From Mycolicibacillus koreensis (GTDB lineage Bacteria; Actinomycetota; Actinomycetes; Mycobacteriales; Mycobacteriaceae): a DNA stretch of 53,273 bases. The position numbers and the translations under genes are program-made. Where the stretch lies: assembly GCF_002104795.1 (NCBI RefSeq), contig NZ_NCXO01000030.1, positions 1 to 53,273 of the forward strand, in the 5' to 3' direction. How positions within the stretch are numbered: the first letter of the stretch is position 1; each line of letters opens with the position of its first letter. Shown in pieces: positions 17,459 through 28,781 of the stretch. The notes beneath the pieces are model-generated. The model saw only the letters and a program-made list of their open reading frames with translations. It was not told the DNA's origin and did not search any database.

Positions 17459-18346
17459 ATGACCCCGCGCCTCGGTCCCCGCGCAGCACTGGGCGTTGCG
17501 CTGCTCGTGACCCTGGTCGGCTGCGGCACCGGGCCCGACGACCGCCCGCCACCGCACACCGGCACCCCCGCCAGCATGACCTTCGGGCCGCTGCCGCCCC
17601 CGGTCAACTCCGCTCGGCTTTACACCGCCCCGGTGGCGGTGCTGACCCCCGGCGCCCCGATCATGCTCGGTGAGGACCGCACCGACCCCACCCGCATCTG
17701 CCAGGCCGGGTTCGCGGTCACCGATGGGACGCACATCACCCGGTTCCTCACCGCCGCTCAGTGCGCCCACGGCGACCCCCACGCCGCGGTGTCGGTGACC
17801 CGCCCCGCACCCGGTGAGCGGACCGACGAGGTCGGCGAGCAACGCATCGGCGTGATCAGCTATCTGCGCCCCGGCGTGCCCGACACCGTCGACCCGCCGT
17901 GGCGCCTGCCGTTCTCGCCGGTGGCGGTCTTCGGGCCGCAGGCCGGCGAGTGGGCGCTACCGGTGGCGACAACGGTGCGCGGGCGGCCGGTCCCGGCGCG
18001 GGACGTGCAGCATCCCGACGAGGTGTTCCACCGGGACGCGACCGCGACCTGGACGAGTTTCTCCGGAACCACGGTGACCGGGCACATCCTGGATCCGGCG
18101 ACCACCCCGGAGCTGGCGACGATGCCGGCGACCGTGCAGCGGGTCGTCGTCGCCGCCGACGACCCCGACGCCGATCCGCCACCGGTGTACACCCTGATCT
18201 TGGGGTCGCCGGTCACCGTCGAGATCGACGGCGTCACCGCGAACCTCGGCGTGGTGACCGGCACCGATCCGGATCGGCACTGGGTGGTCGTCGACCTGCT
18301 CGGCCCGGCGCTGGCCGAGCGCGGCCTCACGCTGGCCCGCGGGTAG
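17459..18346 (+). CDS. Lipoprotein resembling a trypsin-like protease without catalytic His
   Basis: A 295-residue exported lipoprotein. The signal peptide ends in the lipobox LVTLVGC (Cys at about 22). The mature part has ICQAGFAVTDG and then RFLTAAQCAHGDP, which lines up with the CxxGFAV and LTAGHC segment of chymotrypsin-fold (S1) proteases, but the catalytic His is Gln. No GDSGGP serine motif is visible either. It is therefore more likely a binding or scaffold protein than an enzyme. It sits between rpmB and ung, where I recall no M. tuberculosis homologue. The fold assignment rests on the short N-terminal motif. Confidence 0.75.
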   Translation: MTPRLGPRAALGVALLVTLVGCGTGPDDRPPPHTGTPASMTFGPLPPPVNSARLYTAPVAVLTPGAPIMLGEDRTDPTRICQAGFAVTDGTHITRFLTAAQCAHGDPHAAVSVTRPAPGERTDEVGEQRIGVISYLRPGVPDTVDPPWRLPFSPVAVFGPQAGEWALPVATTVRGRPVPARDVQHPDEVFHRDATATWTSFSGTTVTGHILDPATTPELATMPATVQRVVVAADDPDADPPPVYTLILGSPVTVEIDGVTANLGVVTGTDPDRHWVVVDLLGPALAERGLTLARG

Positions 18347-18375
18347 GGGCCGGCACCGCGCCGGTGCTCCCGCGG

Positions 18376-19059
18376 CTACGGCAGCCGCCAGTCGACGGGC
18401 TCGGCGCCCAGCCGGGCGAGGGCCTCATTGGCGCGGCTGAACGGACGCGACCCGAAGAACCCCCGCGACGCCGACAGCGGGGAGGGATGCGGCGATTCGA
18501 TCGCCACGCAGTGCCCGCCGGCGAGCACCGGCTTGACCGTCGCGGCGTCGCGGCCCCACAGGATCGCCACCAGCGGGCGCTCCCGGTCGGCCAGCGCCCG
18601 GATCGCGCAGTCGGTGACCGCCTCCCACCCCTTGCCGCGGTGCGACGCGGGCGTTCCCGGAGCCACTGTCAACACCCGGTTGAGCAGCAGCACCCCCTGA
18701 CTGGTCCACGGGGTCAGATCCCCGCACGACGGCGGCGGAAGACCCAGGTCGGCGCTGTACTCGGTGAAGATATTGGCCAGACTGCGGGGCAGCGGCCGCA
18801 CCTGCGGGGCCACCGAGAAACTCAGGCCCACCGCGTGCCCCGGTGTCGGGTACGGGTCCTGACCGACGATGAGGACGCGCACCGAGTCGAACGGCGTGGT
18901 GAACGCGCGCAACACGTTCTCCCCGGCCGGCAGATAGCCGCGGCCGGCGGCGTTCTCCTCCCGCAGGAACTGCCCCATCGCGGTCACCCGCTCGGCGACC
19001 GGGGCCAGGGCCGCAGCCCAGCCCGACTCGACGAGCTCACCCAGCGGTCGCGCACTCAC
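18376..19059 (-). CDS. ung: Uracil-DNA glycosylase
   Basis: Removes uracil from DNA at the start of base-excision repair. The 227 residues equal the usual length. The catalytic water-activating motif is [11 protein letters not shown] (D68), the uracil-recognition strand is LLLNRVLTV, and the C-terminal [10 protein letters not shown] is the leucine-loop motif with the catalytic His. Followed downstream by the lipoprotein gene in convergent orientation; upstream lies the IS3 remnant. Corresponds to Rv2976c. Confidence 0.97.
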   Translation of the reverse strand: MSARPLGELVESGWAAALAPVAERVTAMGQFLREENAAGRGYLPAGENVLRAFTTPFDSVRVLIVGQDPYPTPGHAVGLSFSVAPQVRPLPRSLANIFTEYSADLGLPPPSCGDLTPWTSQGVLLLNRVLTVAPGTPASHRGKGWEAVTDCAIRALADRERPLVAILWGRDAATVKPVLAGGHCVAIESPHPSPLSASRGFFGSRPFSRANEALARLGAEPVDWRLP

Positions 19060-19186
19060 CGGCGGCCCGGCCCGTCGTCGTGCCGTTCGTGCAGTGAAGT
19101 CATGTGGGCGCCAATCGCAGTGGGGTTGCGGTGTCGAGCAGAGGGTACTGGGTCACCGATCACCGGACGTGAGGCAGTCGTGGCAG

Positions 19187-19280
19187 GACGGTTGACCCCG
19201 ATCGAATTCGAAGCAATCATGACCACACCGGCCAGCCAGGCCGCGTGACCGCAACTGTCACCTGAGCGTGCAGCAGACCC
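19187..19280 (+). mobile_element. Second copy of the IS3-family 3' end
   Basis: From about 19187 the sequence encodes GRLTPIEFEAIMTTPASQAA and a TGA at 19246-19248, then continues to cagcagaccc near 19280. Over about 95 bases it differs from positions 17-111 by only a handful of substitutions and has the same orientation. Upstream of 19187 there is no transposase sequence, so only the tail remains. It separates ung from the accessory lipoprotein patch and probably marks where the DNA upstream of thiL was rearranged. Confidence 0.75.
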
Positions 19281-19292
19281 GTGGGCATCTGA

Positions 19293-19601
19293 CGGCTGCA
19301 GGTACCATTCAAGGATGAGTCGCTGATTAAGTTGGGCAAAATGGGCGTCGGGTTGCTGCCGTATGGGAAGTTTGCGAACCTGCTGCATGTCACCGTGGGA
19401 GCCGATGCGCTGAAGCAGTTCTATGTCGGTCCGGAGCCCAGTGACGCATTGAAGATTGCCGGCCGACATGGAATAGGCGAGGTCAGCATGGCTGCCGCCT
19501 ACCAGGCCATGTTGGATGCGTCGCCGAGCACAGGTCAAAGCCAAGCGTTCCGCAACGGCCACTCCGATGTTCTTCAACACCCCACTCCATTATCGCGATG
19601 A
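19293..19601 (+). pseudogene. 5'-truncated ORF of unknown function upstream of a lipoprotein
   Basis: The frame is open from just past the IS3 remnant to a TGA at 19601. It encodes KDESLIKLGKMGVGLLPYGK, then FANLLHVTVGADALKQFYVG and a helical tail. The first ATG is at 19332 (89 residues), but apparently conserved-looking sequence continues upstream without a credible start or ribosome binding site, so I read it as the C-terminal part of a larger gene cut by the IS. Its stop overlaps the start of the lipoprotein gene (ATGA), so the two were an operon. I do not recognise the family. Confidence 0.45.
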
Positions 19602-20407
19602 ACCGGCGTGCTATCGCGATCGCGTTCGCGTTGACCGTGGTCGCCGCCGGATGCACATGGTCGCCGGAACGGTCGTCGCAACCACCCACGACATCGGAAC
19701 CACCACCCGCGGTAGACCAGCTCCACCCGCCTTTTACCTCGGTGTGGTCCGCCGCACCGGGAATCGATCTGTTGTCACGGCCGGCTGAATTGGTACGCGC
19801 AACCCAAGAAGGCCAATACCTCACGCGGGTCTACGGCCCAGACAAGACCTTCCCCGGATACCTCAATGCCATCGGCGGGCCCAAAGACCCCCAATACGAC
19901 CCCAACTACCGGTTCGGCACCACCTCACAAGCGGAACCGCCGTGGCGCGACGACGCTGATACACCGATGACCAACTATTATCACCTCGCTGACCTGTCGG
20001 TGTCAGCCGACGCAACGACGATCTCCGCACTCGTGTGCAGTTATCACATTCTGACGCCTGACAACAACATGTCTGGCTGGTGGAACGTTGCCAAACTGTT
20101 CGCGACCGAAATCGAACTGTCCAACCCGAATCCAGATTCCGGGCTGACCAGCCTCATCGACGATGACCCGAACATGCCCAACCCGGGGGCACAGATGCCA
20201 CCATCGTGGAATGTGTTCACCACCTGGCACATCGCCCGGATCTGGGAACTGTTTTTCTACGATGACATTCCCACCGACTGTTTCGACTGGCAGACATCCC
20301 AACTCCCCGAACTACAACCCCGGTCGCAGCCTTGGTCATCATCGGAAGTCGCACGCGAACCGGTGAAACCCCAATTTCCCGAATGGATACCACCCAACCA
20401 AATCTGA
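19598..20407 (+). CDS. Lipoprotein of unknown function
   Basis: A 269-residue exported lipoprotein with signal peptide MNRRAIAIAFALTVVAAGC, where the Cys at 19 is the lipid site. A Pro/Thr/Ser linker precedes a globular part rich in Trp, Tyr, Asp and Pro (DLLSRPAELVRATQEGQYL, NMSGWWNVAKLF, DCFDWQ). No enzymatic motif was seen. Codon third positions are less G/C-rich than in neighbouring core genes, which suggests transfer. Start codon overlap with the preceding ORF implies coupled expression. A partner or immunity role for the lost upstream protein is possible but unproven. Confidence 0.72.
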   Translation: MNRRAIAIAFALTVVAAGCTWSPERSSQPPTTSEPPPAVDQLHPPFTSVWSAAPGIDLLSRPAELVRATQEGQYLTRVYGPDKTFPGYLNAIGGPKDPQYDPNYRFGTTSQAEPPWRDDADTPMTNYYHLADLSVSADATTISALVCSYHILTPDNNMSGWWNVAKLFATEIELSNPNPDSGLTSLIDDDPNMPNPGAQMPPSWNVFTTWHIARIWELFFYDDIPTDCFDWQTSQLPELQPRSQPWSSSEVAREPVKPQFPEWIPPNQI

Positions 20408-20494
20408 GGTGCCGGCCGCGGGCCGCGAAAGTCACCACGCGAAGAGGCAGGCATCGCTCGACCGCCTCGATACCGGTCCGAGCGCCGTCGAGAC

Positions 20495-20933
20495 TCACCG
20501 GACGTGGGGCAGTCGTGGCGGACGCTCCATGAACATCGAATCCGGTGCGGTGAACCCGAACGCGGCGTACAGCCGGTGCGCGTCGGCGGTGTGCAGCATC
20601 CACCGGAAGTCGCGCCCCGGCCCGTCGTCGATCATCACGCGTATCAGCTTCTGACCGATACCGCGGCCCCGTTGCGCGGCACAGACGTACACGTCGGCGA
20701 GGTAGGCCATGCATGGCGACTTCGTCGGAGAAGGCCCGGCAGAACCCCACCATCTGACCGTCACCGACGCGGTAGGCGCCGACGATCCGCCACGCGCAGT
20801 CGAGTTGCCGGTCGAACATCGCGCGGGTGCGGTATTTCGCCCAGTAAGTGTGCGCGGTCAGTTCCTGCCACAGCCACTCACGATCCACCCGGGCCACCGC
20901 GGTGGAGAACTCGACCTCGTCGACGGAGGTCAT
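20495..20933 (-). pseudogene. GNAT acetyltransferase, frameshifted
   Basis: Two frames together give one GNAT protein of about 145 residues. The first, from the ATG at 20933 (ATGA overlap with thiL), reads to VGFCRAFSDEVAMH; the second continues with AYLADVYVCAAQRGRGIGQK and ends MERPPRLPHVR at 20495. QRGRGIGQKL is the acetyl-CoA loop. The break lies at gccatgcatggcc near 20706-20716: removing one ATGC restores the frame VA-MAYLADV, so a 4-bp tandem duplication explains the defect. As read, the product loses its cofactor-binding half. A sequencing error is the main alternative. Confidence 0.72.
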
Positions 20934-21925
20934 CGCCGCTCCCCCGGGCCGTCGAAGGACTGCCAGCCGCCGGGTGCAGTCGGTGGCGCCCCGTCGATCA
21001 GGACCCGCCCCGTTCCGGCACGCACCACACCGATCCGGCGCCAGCCGGGCGGGATGTCCTCGGCGAAGGCCGCCACCAGCGCGTGGTCTTCTCCCCCGCC
21101 GAGCACCCAGGTCCAGGCGTCGACGCCGACCGTGGCGGCCGCAGGGCGCAGGGCGGCATGGTCGTGATCCAGCGCGGCGCGCGACAGGTCGATGTCGACC
21201 CCGGATTCGGCGGCGAGGTGCCCGACGTCGGCGAGTAGGCCGTCGGAGACGTCGGTCATCGCGACCGCGCCGGCCGCAGCGGCCACCGGACCCTGCTGAT
21301 AGGGCGGCCGAGGCACGAGATGACGACGACGTAATTCGTCGAATTCGCCAGTACCATCAATACCGTTGTCCCACAGCGCATATCCGGCAGCCGAGTGACC
21401 CAGCTCCCCGGCGACCGCGATCACCGCCCCGGCGGTGGCTCCCGAGCGCAACACCGGGGGCCGGCCACGCAGGTCCCCGAGCGCCGTCACCGACACCACC
21501 CAACGGTCGCACTGCACCAGGTCGCCGCCGACGATGCCGGCCGACAGCGGCGCGGCCTCCGCCCACATTCCGTCGGCGACCTCGGCGAGGTGGGCGGCCG
21601 GGGTGTGCGCCGGAGCGCCGAACCCGACGACGAACGCGGTCGGATACGCCCCCATCGCGGCGATGTCGGCGGCGTTGGCCGCGATCGCCTTGCGCCCGAC
21701 GTCGTGCGGGGTGGACCAGTCCAACCGGAAATGCCGGTCGGCCACCAGCATGTCGGTGCAGACCACCGTGCGCCCGTCACCGGCACGCACCACCGCGGCG
21801 TCGTCGCCGGGGCCCAACAACGTGGCGTCGGGCTGGCGACGCCCGCTGACCAGCCGGGCGATCATCGGGAACTCGCCGAGTTCGCCGACCGTGGTGGTGT
21901 CGTTCACCGTGATGTCCTCGCTCAC
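20930..21925 (-). CDS. thiL: Thiamine-monophosphate kinase
   Basis: Phosphorylates thiamine monophosphate to the active diphosphate cofactor. The 331 residues show the AIR-synthase-like N-domain with LGPGDDAAVV and VCTDMLVADRHFR (Mg/ATP-binding Asp residues), then AANAADIAAMGAYP and the C-terminal MTDVSDGLLADVGH motif. Starts with GTG at 21925 behind a gaggaa ribosome binding site. The end overlaps the GNAT pseudogene. Corresponds to Rv2977c. Confidence 0.96.
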   Translation of the reverse strand: MSEDITVNDTTTVGELGEFPMIARLVSGRRQPDATLLGPGDDAAVVRAGDGRTVVCTDMLVADRHFRLDWSTPHDVGRKAIAANAADIAAMGAYPTAFVVGFGAPAHTPAAHLAEVADGMWAEAAPLSAGIVGGDLVQCDRWVVSVTALGDLRGRPPVLRSGATAGAVIAVAGELGHSAAGYALWDNGIDGTGEFDELRRRHLVPRPPYQQGPVAAAAGAVAMTDVSDGLLADVGHLAAESGVDIDLSRAALDHDHAALRPAAATVGVDAWTWVLGGGEDHALVAAFAEDIPPGWRRIGVVRAGTGRVLIDGAPPTAPGGWQSFDGPGERR

Positions 21926-22018
21926 GTCTATTCCTCACCGCCACGACCGCCGGGTAGGTTCTTCCTGCACGGCCGCGGGGCGGCGTTGGCAGTGTAAGCC
22001 GAGAAGGGGTGGTCGCGG

Positions 22019-22546
22019 ATGGACGAACCGGACGGCCCGCCGCGCTGGGCATTGATCACCGCGCTGACGGTGGCCGTCGTCGCGGTGCTCACCGTGCTGG
22101 TGGTGGCCGCCAACCGTCGCACCCCGCAGTCGCCGGTGCCGATCGCCGCGGTGCCCGCCCCGGCGGCCTCCGGGCCCGACTGTGCGGGGCTGCTGGAGCA
22201 TCTGCCGGACCGGCTCGGCGATTTCACCCGCGCCCCGGTCGCCGATCCGGCCCCGCCCGGTGTGGCGGCCTGGCGCGGCGGCGGCACCGAGGATCCGGTG
22301 GTGTTGCGCTGTGGGCTGGCGCGACCGGCCGAGTTCGTCGTGGGCTCCCCGATCCAGGTGGTCGACGCGGTGCAGTGGTTCTCCGTCCGCGAGGACGATC
22401 GCGCCACCTGGTTCGCCGTCGACCGGCCGGTGTACGTGGCGTTGACCCTGCCCGCCGGCTCGGGGCCGACCCCGATTCAGGAGGTCTCCGCGGTGATCGC
22501 GACCCAGTTGGACGCCCGCCCGATCGATCCGGCGCCGGTCGGCTGA
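22019..22546 (+). CDS. DUF3515 membrane-anchored protein
   Basis: A 175-residue protein with one N-terminal membrane anchor (residues about 10-30, ALITALTVAVVAVLTVLVVA) and an extracytoplasmic DUF3515 domain with Cys residues in GPDCAGLLEHLP and VVLRCGLARP and the motif VQWFSVRED. The function of the family is unknown; the position next to thiL and ddlA matches Rv2980. The gene is convergent with ddlA, the stops 15 nt apart. Confidence 0.87.
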   Translation: MDEPDGPPRWALITALTVAVVAVLTVLVVAANRRTPQSPVPIAAVPAPAASGPDCAGLLEHLPDRLGDFTRAPVADPAPPGVAAWRGGGTEDPVVLRCGLARPAEFVVGSPIQVVDAVQWFSVREDDRATWFAVDRPVYVALTLPAGSGPTPIQEVSAVIATQLDARPIDPAPVG

Positions 22547-22559
22547 CCAGCGGGGCGCG

Positions 22560-23654
22560 TCAGCGCAGCCCGGTGCCGCGGGCCAGCGCGGTGTCGACCA
22601 TGGTGGCCAGCAGCGTCGGGTAGTCCACCCCGCTGGCGGCCCACATCTGCGGGTACATCGAGATCGTGGTGAACCCGGGCATGGTGTTGATCTCGTTGAT
22701 CACCGGCCCGTCGGCGGTGAGGAAGAAGTCCACCCGGGCCAGCCCCTGCCCGTCGATCGCGGCGAAGGCCCGCACCGCCAGGGATCGGATCTGGGCGGCG
22801 GTCTCCGGGTCGACGTCGGCGGGCACGTCGAGATCGGCGACGTTGTCCAGATATTTGGTGGCGAAGTCGTAGAAGGCGTCTTCGCCGTCGGCGGTGCTCA
22901 CCCGGATCTCCCCGAGTGCGCTGGCCTGCACGGTACCGTCGGGGAACTCCAGTACCCCGCATTCGACTTCGCGCCCGTCGATCGCCGCTTCGACGATCAC
23001 CTTCGGGTCGTGGCGACGCGCGGCGGCGATCGCGGCGTCCAGCTCATCCCAGTGCCCGATCCGGCTGACCCCGATCGAGGAGCCCCCGCGGGCCGGTTTG
23101 ACGAATACCGGCAGGCCGAGCCGCTCGCGGTCCTCGCGGCTCAGTGTGGGCTGGGCGGGACGCAACACCGCGTACGCTCCGATCGGCAGCCCCTCGGCGG
23201 CGAGCAGTTTCTTGGTGAACTCCTTGTCCATGCCGGCGGCGCTGGCGAGCACCCCGGCCCCCACGTAGGGCACACCGGCCAACTCCAGCAGCCCCTGGAT
23301 GGTGCCGTCCTCGCCGTAGGGCCCGTGCAGCACCGGGAAGACCACGTCGACGGCGTCGAGCACCCGCCCGGCCTCCAGCGCCACCATCTGGCCGGCGCGC
23401 TGCGGGTCGGCGGTGAGCGCCAGCTCGGCACCGCGGTCGGCGGTGACGGCGGGCAACTGCCGGTCGGTGATCGCCAACGCGTCCGGGTCGGCATCGGTGA
23501 GCACCCATGTCCCCTCGGCGGTGATGCCGACCGCGACCACCTCGAAACGCTGCGGATCGAGGTTGCGCAGGATGCTGCCCGCCGAGACGCACGAGATGGC
23601 GTGTTCGCTGCTGCGGCCGCCGAACACCACGGCGACCCGGACACGGTCAGTCAC
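22560..23654 (-). CDS. ddlA: D-alanine-D-alanine ligase
   Basis: ATP-dependent ligase forming D-Ala-D-Ala for peptidoglycan; 364 residues, the expected length. The N-terminus has [20 protein letters not shown], the ATP-grasp domain has [15 protein letters not shown], and the C-terminal metal site is [20 protein letters not shown]. Start is a GTG at 23654. The gene lies 47 nt downstream of gpsA on the same strand and corresponds to Rv2981c, the target of D-cycloserine in mycobacteria. Confidence 0.97.
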   Translation of the reverse strand: MTDRVRVAVVFGGRSSEHAISCVSAGSILRNLDPQRFEVVAVGITAEGTWVLTDADPDALAITDRQLPAVTADRGAELALTADPQRAGQMVALEAGRVLDAVDVVFPVLHGPYGEDGTIQGLLELAGVPYVGAGVLASAAGMDKEFTKKLLAAEGLPIGAYAVLRPAQPTLSREDRERLGLPVFVKPARGGSSIGVSRIGHWDELDAAIAAARRHDPKVIVEAAIDGREVECGVLEFPDGTVQASALGEIRVSTADGEDAFYDFATKYLDNVADLDVPADVDPETAAQIRSLAVRAFAAIDGQGLARVDFFLTADGPVINEINTMPGFTTISMYPQMWAASGVDYPTLLATMVDTALARGTGLR

Positions 23655-23701
23655 AATTCACAGAGGCTACCTGTGGGCGGTGGGGCCACGGTGCGGCAGG
23701 T

Positions 23702-25504
<1,803 letters not shown>

Positions 25505-25540
25505 CGGTATCGGTGGCGGTATCGGTGGCGGTATCGGTGG
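25505..25540. repeat. Three perfect 12-bp tandem repeats
   Basis: The unit cggtatcggtgg occurs three times head to tail, starting one base after the fbiD stop codon and ending 33 nt before the ppk start. No hairpin is formed. It is probably replication slippage DNA; a role in ppk expression is not shown. Confidence 0.85.
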
Positions 25541-25573
25541 CGATGACCCCCGGAACTAGGGAATGATCGCAGT

Positions 25574-27736
25574 GTGACCGAGATTCAGCTGAGCACCGAG
25601 CGCGACGAGCGGCGATCGGCCGACACGGCACCGACCGCGCCGCCGGCGGAGACCGTCGAGCCCGAGCACGACGCCCTTCCGGAGAACCGTTACCTCAACC
25701 GCGAGTTGAGCTGGCTGGATTTCAACGAGCGGGTGCTGGCCCTGGCCGCCGACCCGTCGATGCCGCTGCTGGAACGGGCGAAGTATCTGGCGATCGTCGC
25801 CTCCAACCTCGACGAGTTCTACATGGTGCGCGTCGCCGGACTCAAACGTCGCGATGAGATGGGTCTGTCGGTGCGCTCCGCTGACGGTCTGACCCCGCGG
25901 GAACAGTTGCGCCGCATCGCTGAGCGCTCCCAGCAGAGCCAGGACCGCCACGCTCGGGTGTTTCTGGACTCGGTGCGCCCGGCGCTGGCCGAGCAGGGCA
26001 TCCACGTGGTCACGTGGGCGGATCTCGACCGCGCCGAACGCGCGAGCTTGTCGACCTATTTCCACGAGCAGGTGTTCCCGGTGCTCACCCCGCTGGCGGT
26101 CGACCCGGCCCACCCGTTCCCGTTCGTCAGCGGGCTGAGCTTGAACCTGGCGGTCACGGTGCGCCAACCCGATGACGGCGGCCAGCATTTCGCCCGGGTC
26201 AAGGTTCCCGACAACGTCGACCGGTTCGTCGAGCTCGCCGAGGACACCGCCGACGGCGACGGTCCGCCGGTGGCCCGCTTCCTGCCGATGGAGGAACTGA
26301 TCGCGGCGTTCCTGCCGGTGCTGTTCCCGGGCATGGAGATCGTTGAGCACCACGTCTTCCGGATCACCCGCAACGCCGACTTCGAGGTTGAAGAGGACCG
26401 CGACGAGGATCTGCTGCAGGCGCTGGAGCGGGAGTTGGCTCGGCGCCGGTTCGGGTCGCCGGTGCGCCTGGAGGTCTCCGACGACATGACCGAACACATG
26501 CTGGAGTTGCTGCTGCGTGAACTCAACGTCGACCCCGGCGATGTGATCGATGTGCCCGGCATGCTGGACCTGTCGGCGTTGTGGCAGCTGTACAAATTGG
26601 ACCGGCCGGGCCTGAAGGATCCGGCGTTCGTACCTGCCACCCACCCCGCCTTCGCCGAACGGGAGACGCCGAAGAGCATCTTCGCCACCCTGCGTGAAGG
26701 CGACATCCTGGTGCATCACCCCTACGACTCGTTCTCCACAAGTGTGCAGCGGTTCATCGAGCAGGCCGCCGCGGACCCCAACGTGCTGGCGATCAAACAA
26801 ACCCTGTACCGCACCTCCGGTGACTCCCCGATCGTTCGCGCCCTCATCGATGCCGCCGAGGCCGGCAAGCAGGTCGTGACCCTGGTCGAGATCAAGGCCC
26901 GGTTCGACGAACAGGCCAACATCAAATGGGCCCGAGCTCTCGAGCAGGCGGGTGTCCACGTGGTTTACGGCTTGGTGGGGTTGAAGACCCACTGCAAGAC
27001 CGCCCTGGTGGTGCGCCGGGAAGGCGCGGTCATCCGACGCTACTGCCACATCGGCACGGGCAACTACAACTCCAAAACCGCCCGACTGTACGAGGATGTC
27101 GGAATTCTGACCGCCGACCCCGACATCGGGGCGGATCTGACCGACCTGTTCAACTCGTTGACCGGATACTCCCGCAACGTCGCCTACCGCAACCTGTTGG
27201 TGGCGCCCAGCGGTATCCGCGCGGGAATCATCGAACGGATCACCGCCGAGGTTGCCGCCCACCGGGACAGCGGGACCGGCCGGATCCGTATCAAGGCCAA
27301 CGCTCTCGTCGACGAGCAGGTCATCGATGCCCTCTACCGCGCGTCACGGGCCGGGGTTCCGGTCGAGATCGTGGTGCGCGGCATCTGCGCGCTGCGCCCC
27401 GGGGTTCCGGGATTCTCCGAAAACATCGTCGCCCGCTCGATTCTCGGCCGGTTCTTGGAACACTCCAGAATGTTTCATTTCCGGGCGATCGACGAGCTCT
27501 GGATCGGGAGCGCCGACATGATGCACCGCAACCTCGATCGCCGGGTGGAGGTGATGGTGCAGGTGAAGAACCCGCGGCTGGCCGGTCAGCTCTCCGAGGT
27601 GTTCGACTCAGCGCTGAACCCGGCGACCCGCTGTTGGGAACTCGGTCCCGACGGCAAGTGGACCCCGTCGCCGCGGGAGGGGCAGACCGTCCGCGACCAT
27701 CAGGTGGCGTTGATGAAGAGTCGCCGCAGCCCTTGA
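25574..27736 (+). CDS. ppk: Polyphosphate kinase 1
   Basis: Reversibly transfers the terminal phosphate of ATP to polyphosphate; 720 residues. The N-terminal domain begins with [17 protein letters not shown], and the catalytic C-domains show [20 protein letters not shown]-type [15 protein letters not shown], the autophosphorylated His in [15 protein letters not shown], and the second His motif in [23 protein letters not shown] start at 25574. Polyphosphate feeds stress and signalling responses in mycobacteria. Adjacent and co-directional mutT1 acts on nucleotides and signalling dinucleotides, so the pairing makes sense. Corresponds to Rv2984. Confidence 0.97.
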   Translation: MTEIQLSTERDERRSADTAPTAPPAETVEPEHDALPENRYLNRELSWLDFNERVLALAADPSMPLLERAKYLAIVASNLDEFYMVRVAGLKRRDEMGLSVRSADGLTPREQLRRIAERSQQSQDRHARVFLDSVRPALAEQGIHVVTWADLDRAERASLSTYFHEQVFPVLTPLAVDPAHPFPFVSGLSLNLAVTVRQPDDGGQHFARVKVPDNVDRFVELAEDTADGDGPPVARFLPMEELIAAFLPVLFPGMEIVEHHVFRITRNADFEVEEDRDEDLLQALERELARRRFGSPVRLEVSDDMTEHMLELLLRELNVDPGDVIDVPGMLDLSALWQLYKLDRPGLKDPAFVPATHPAFAERETPKSIFATLREGDILVHHPYDSFSTSVQRFIEQAAADPNVLAIKQTLYRTSGDSPIVRALIDAAEAGKQVVTLVEIKARFDEQANIKWARALEQAGVHVVYGLVGLKTHCKTALVVRREGAVIRRYCHIGTGNYNSKTARLYEDVGILTADPDIGADLTDLFNSLTGYSRNVAYRNLLVAPSGIRAGIIERITAEVAAHRDSGTGRIRIKANALVDEQVIDALYRASRAGVPVEIVVRGICALRPGVPGFSENIVARSILGRFLEHSRMFHFRAIDELWIGSADMMHRNLDRRVEVMVQVKNPRLAGQLSEVFDSALNPATRCWELGPDGKWTPSPREGQTVRDHQVALMKSRRSP

Positions 27737-27789
27737 TCGCACACCGTCGCCGATCCGGACCGACCGCTTCAGCCGTCAGGAGATGACAG

Positions 27790-28701
27790 GTGCCCAAACC
27801 AGAGAAGTTGGTGTGCGCTGCGGGCGCGGTGCTGTGGCGTCGAGCCGACCCGGCCGCACCGTCGGGCGACGTGGAGGTGGCCCTGGTGCACCGGCCCCGC
27901 TACGACGACTGGTCGCTGCCCAAGGGCAAAGTCGACGACGGCGAGGTCGAACCGGTGACCGCGGTCCGCGAGATCCTCGAGGAGACCGGGTTTCACGCCC
28001 AACTCGGCCGCTACCTGGAGACCGTCAGCTATCCGCTGACCAACGCCACCAAACGGGTGCGCTACTGGGCGGCGTGCAGCCAGGGGGGCCGTTTCGCGCC
28101 CAACGACGAAGTCGATGACCTCACCTGGCTGCCGGTCCCCGAGGCGATGAAACTGCTCGGCTACACCACCGACCGGAAGGTATTGCGCCGCTTCGCCAAG
28201 AAACCGGCCGAGACCCGAACGGTGCTGATCGTGCGGCACGCCACCGCCGGCAGCAGGCGGCGTTTCTCCGGTGATGACCGTCAACGCCCCCTGGACAAGA
28301 ACGGCCGCGCCCAGGCTCGCGCGCTCACCGACGTACTGCTGGCCTTCGGAGCCACCGATGTCCACGCCGCCGATCGGCTGCGCTGCGAGCAGACCGTTCA
28401 GCCGTTGGCCGACCGACTCGACGTGGCGATCGACAGCGAACCGACGCTGTCGGAGGAGGCCTACGCCGATCGTCCCAAACCGGGACGTCGGCGAGTGCTC
28501 GAGATCGCCGACAAGCCCGGAATCCCGGTGATCTGCACCCAGGGCAAGGTGATTCCCGACCTCATCGGCTGGTGGTGCGACCGCGACGGTGTGCGCCCGG
28601 ACAAGTCCCGCAACCGCAAGGGCAGCATCTGGGTGCTCTCGCTGTCGGAGGGGCGCCTGCTCGCCGCCGACCACCTCGGCAGTCCGTTGGCTGCGCGCTG
28701 A
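27790..28701 (+). CDS. mutT1: MutT1 Nudix hydrolase with histidine phosphatase domain
   Basis: Hydrolyses 8-oxo-dGTP/8-oxo-GTP and diadenosine polyphosphates in the mycobacterial family (Rv2985). 303 residues. The Nudix box runs G46 to F68, [20 protein letters not shown] then TGF, with the required Gly, Glu and REXXEE. The C-terminal half is a histidine phosphatase domain with [10 protein letters not shown]. Such a fusion is characteristic of actinobacterial MutT1. GTG start at 27790, with aggag about 12 nt upstream. Confidence 0.95.
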   Translation: MPKPEKLVCAAGAVLWRRADPAAPSGDVEVALVHRPRYDDWSLPKGKVDDGEVEPVTAVREILEETGFHAQLGRYLETVSYPLTNATKRVRYWAACSQGGRFAPNDEVDDLTWLPVPEAMKLLGYTTDRKVLRRFAKKPAETRTVLIVRHATAGSRRRFSGDDRQRPLDKNGRAQARALTDVLLAFGATDVHAADRLRCEQTVQPLADRLDVAIDSEPTLSEEAYADRPKPGRRRVLEIADKPGIPVICTQGKVIPDLIGWWCDRDGVRPDKSRNRKGSIWVLSLSEGRLLAADHLGSPLAAR

Positions 28702-28717
28702 CACGGGGTCCCGATAC

Positions 28718-28757
28718 GACGATGCGCCGCCGGCATCGGTGCCGACGACGCATCGTC
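28718..28757. terminator. Bidirectional hairpin between mutT1 and hupB
   Basis: gacgatgcg (28718-28726) pairs perfectly with cgcatcgtc (28749-28757), and an inner stem cggca/tgccg (28731-28735 and 28740-28744) closes a tcgg loop. It sits between the convergent stops of mutT1 and hupB. No long T-run follows, which is common for mycobacterial terminators. Confidence 0.65.
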
Positions 28758-28781
28758 AGGGGTCGTTCAGTGCCGCGGTGA

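Noticed and set aside
1..19280. Composite transposon bounded by the two IS3 tails
   Set aside because: Both are truncated remnants and the interior is syntenic core DNA, so mobilisation as a unit is unlikely.
20702..20720. Programmed frameshift in the GNAT gene
   Set aside because: No slippery heptamer or stimulatory structure was seen; a 4-bp duplication is the simpler explanation.
25556..27262. 568-codon minus-strand ORF opposite ppk
   Set aside because: Mirror-frame artefact of ppk; no ribosome binding site or motif.
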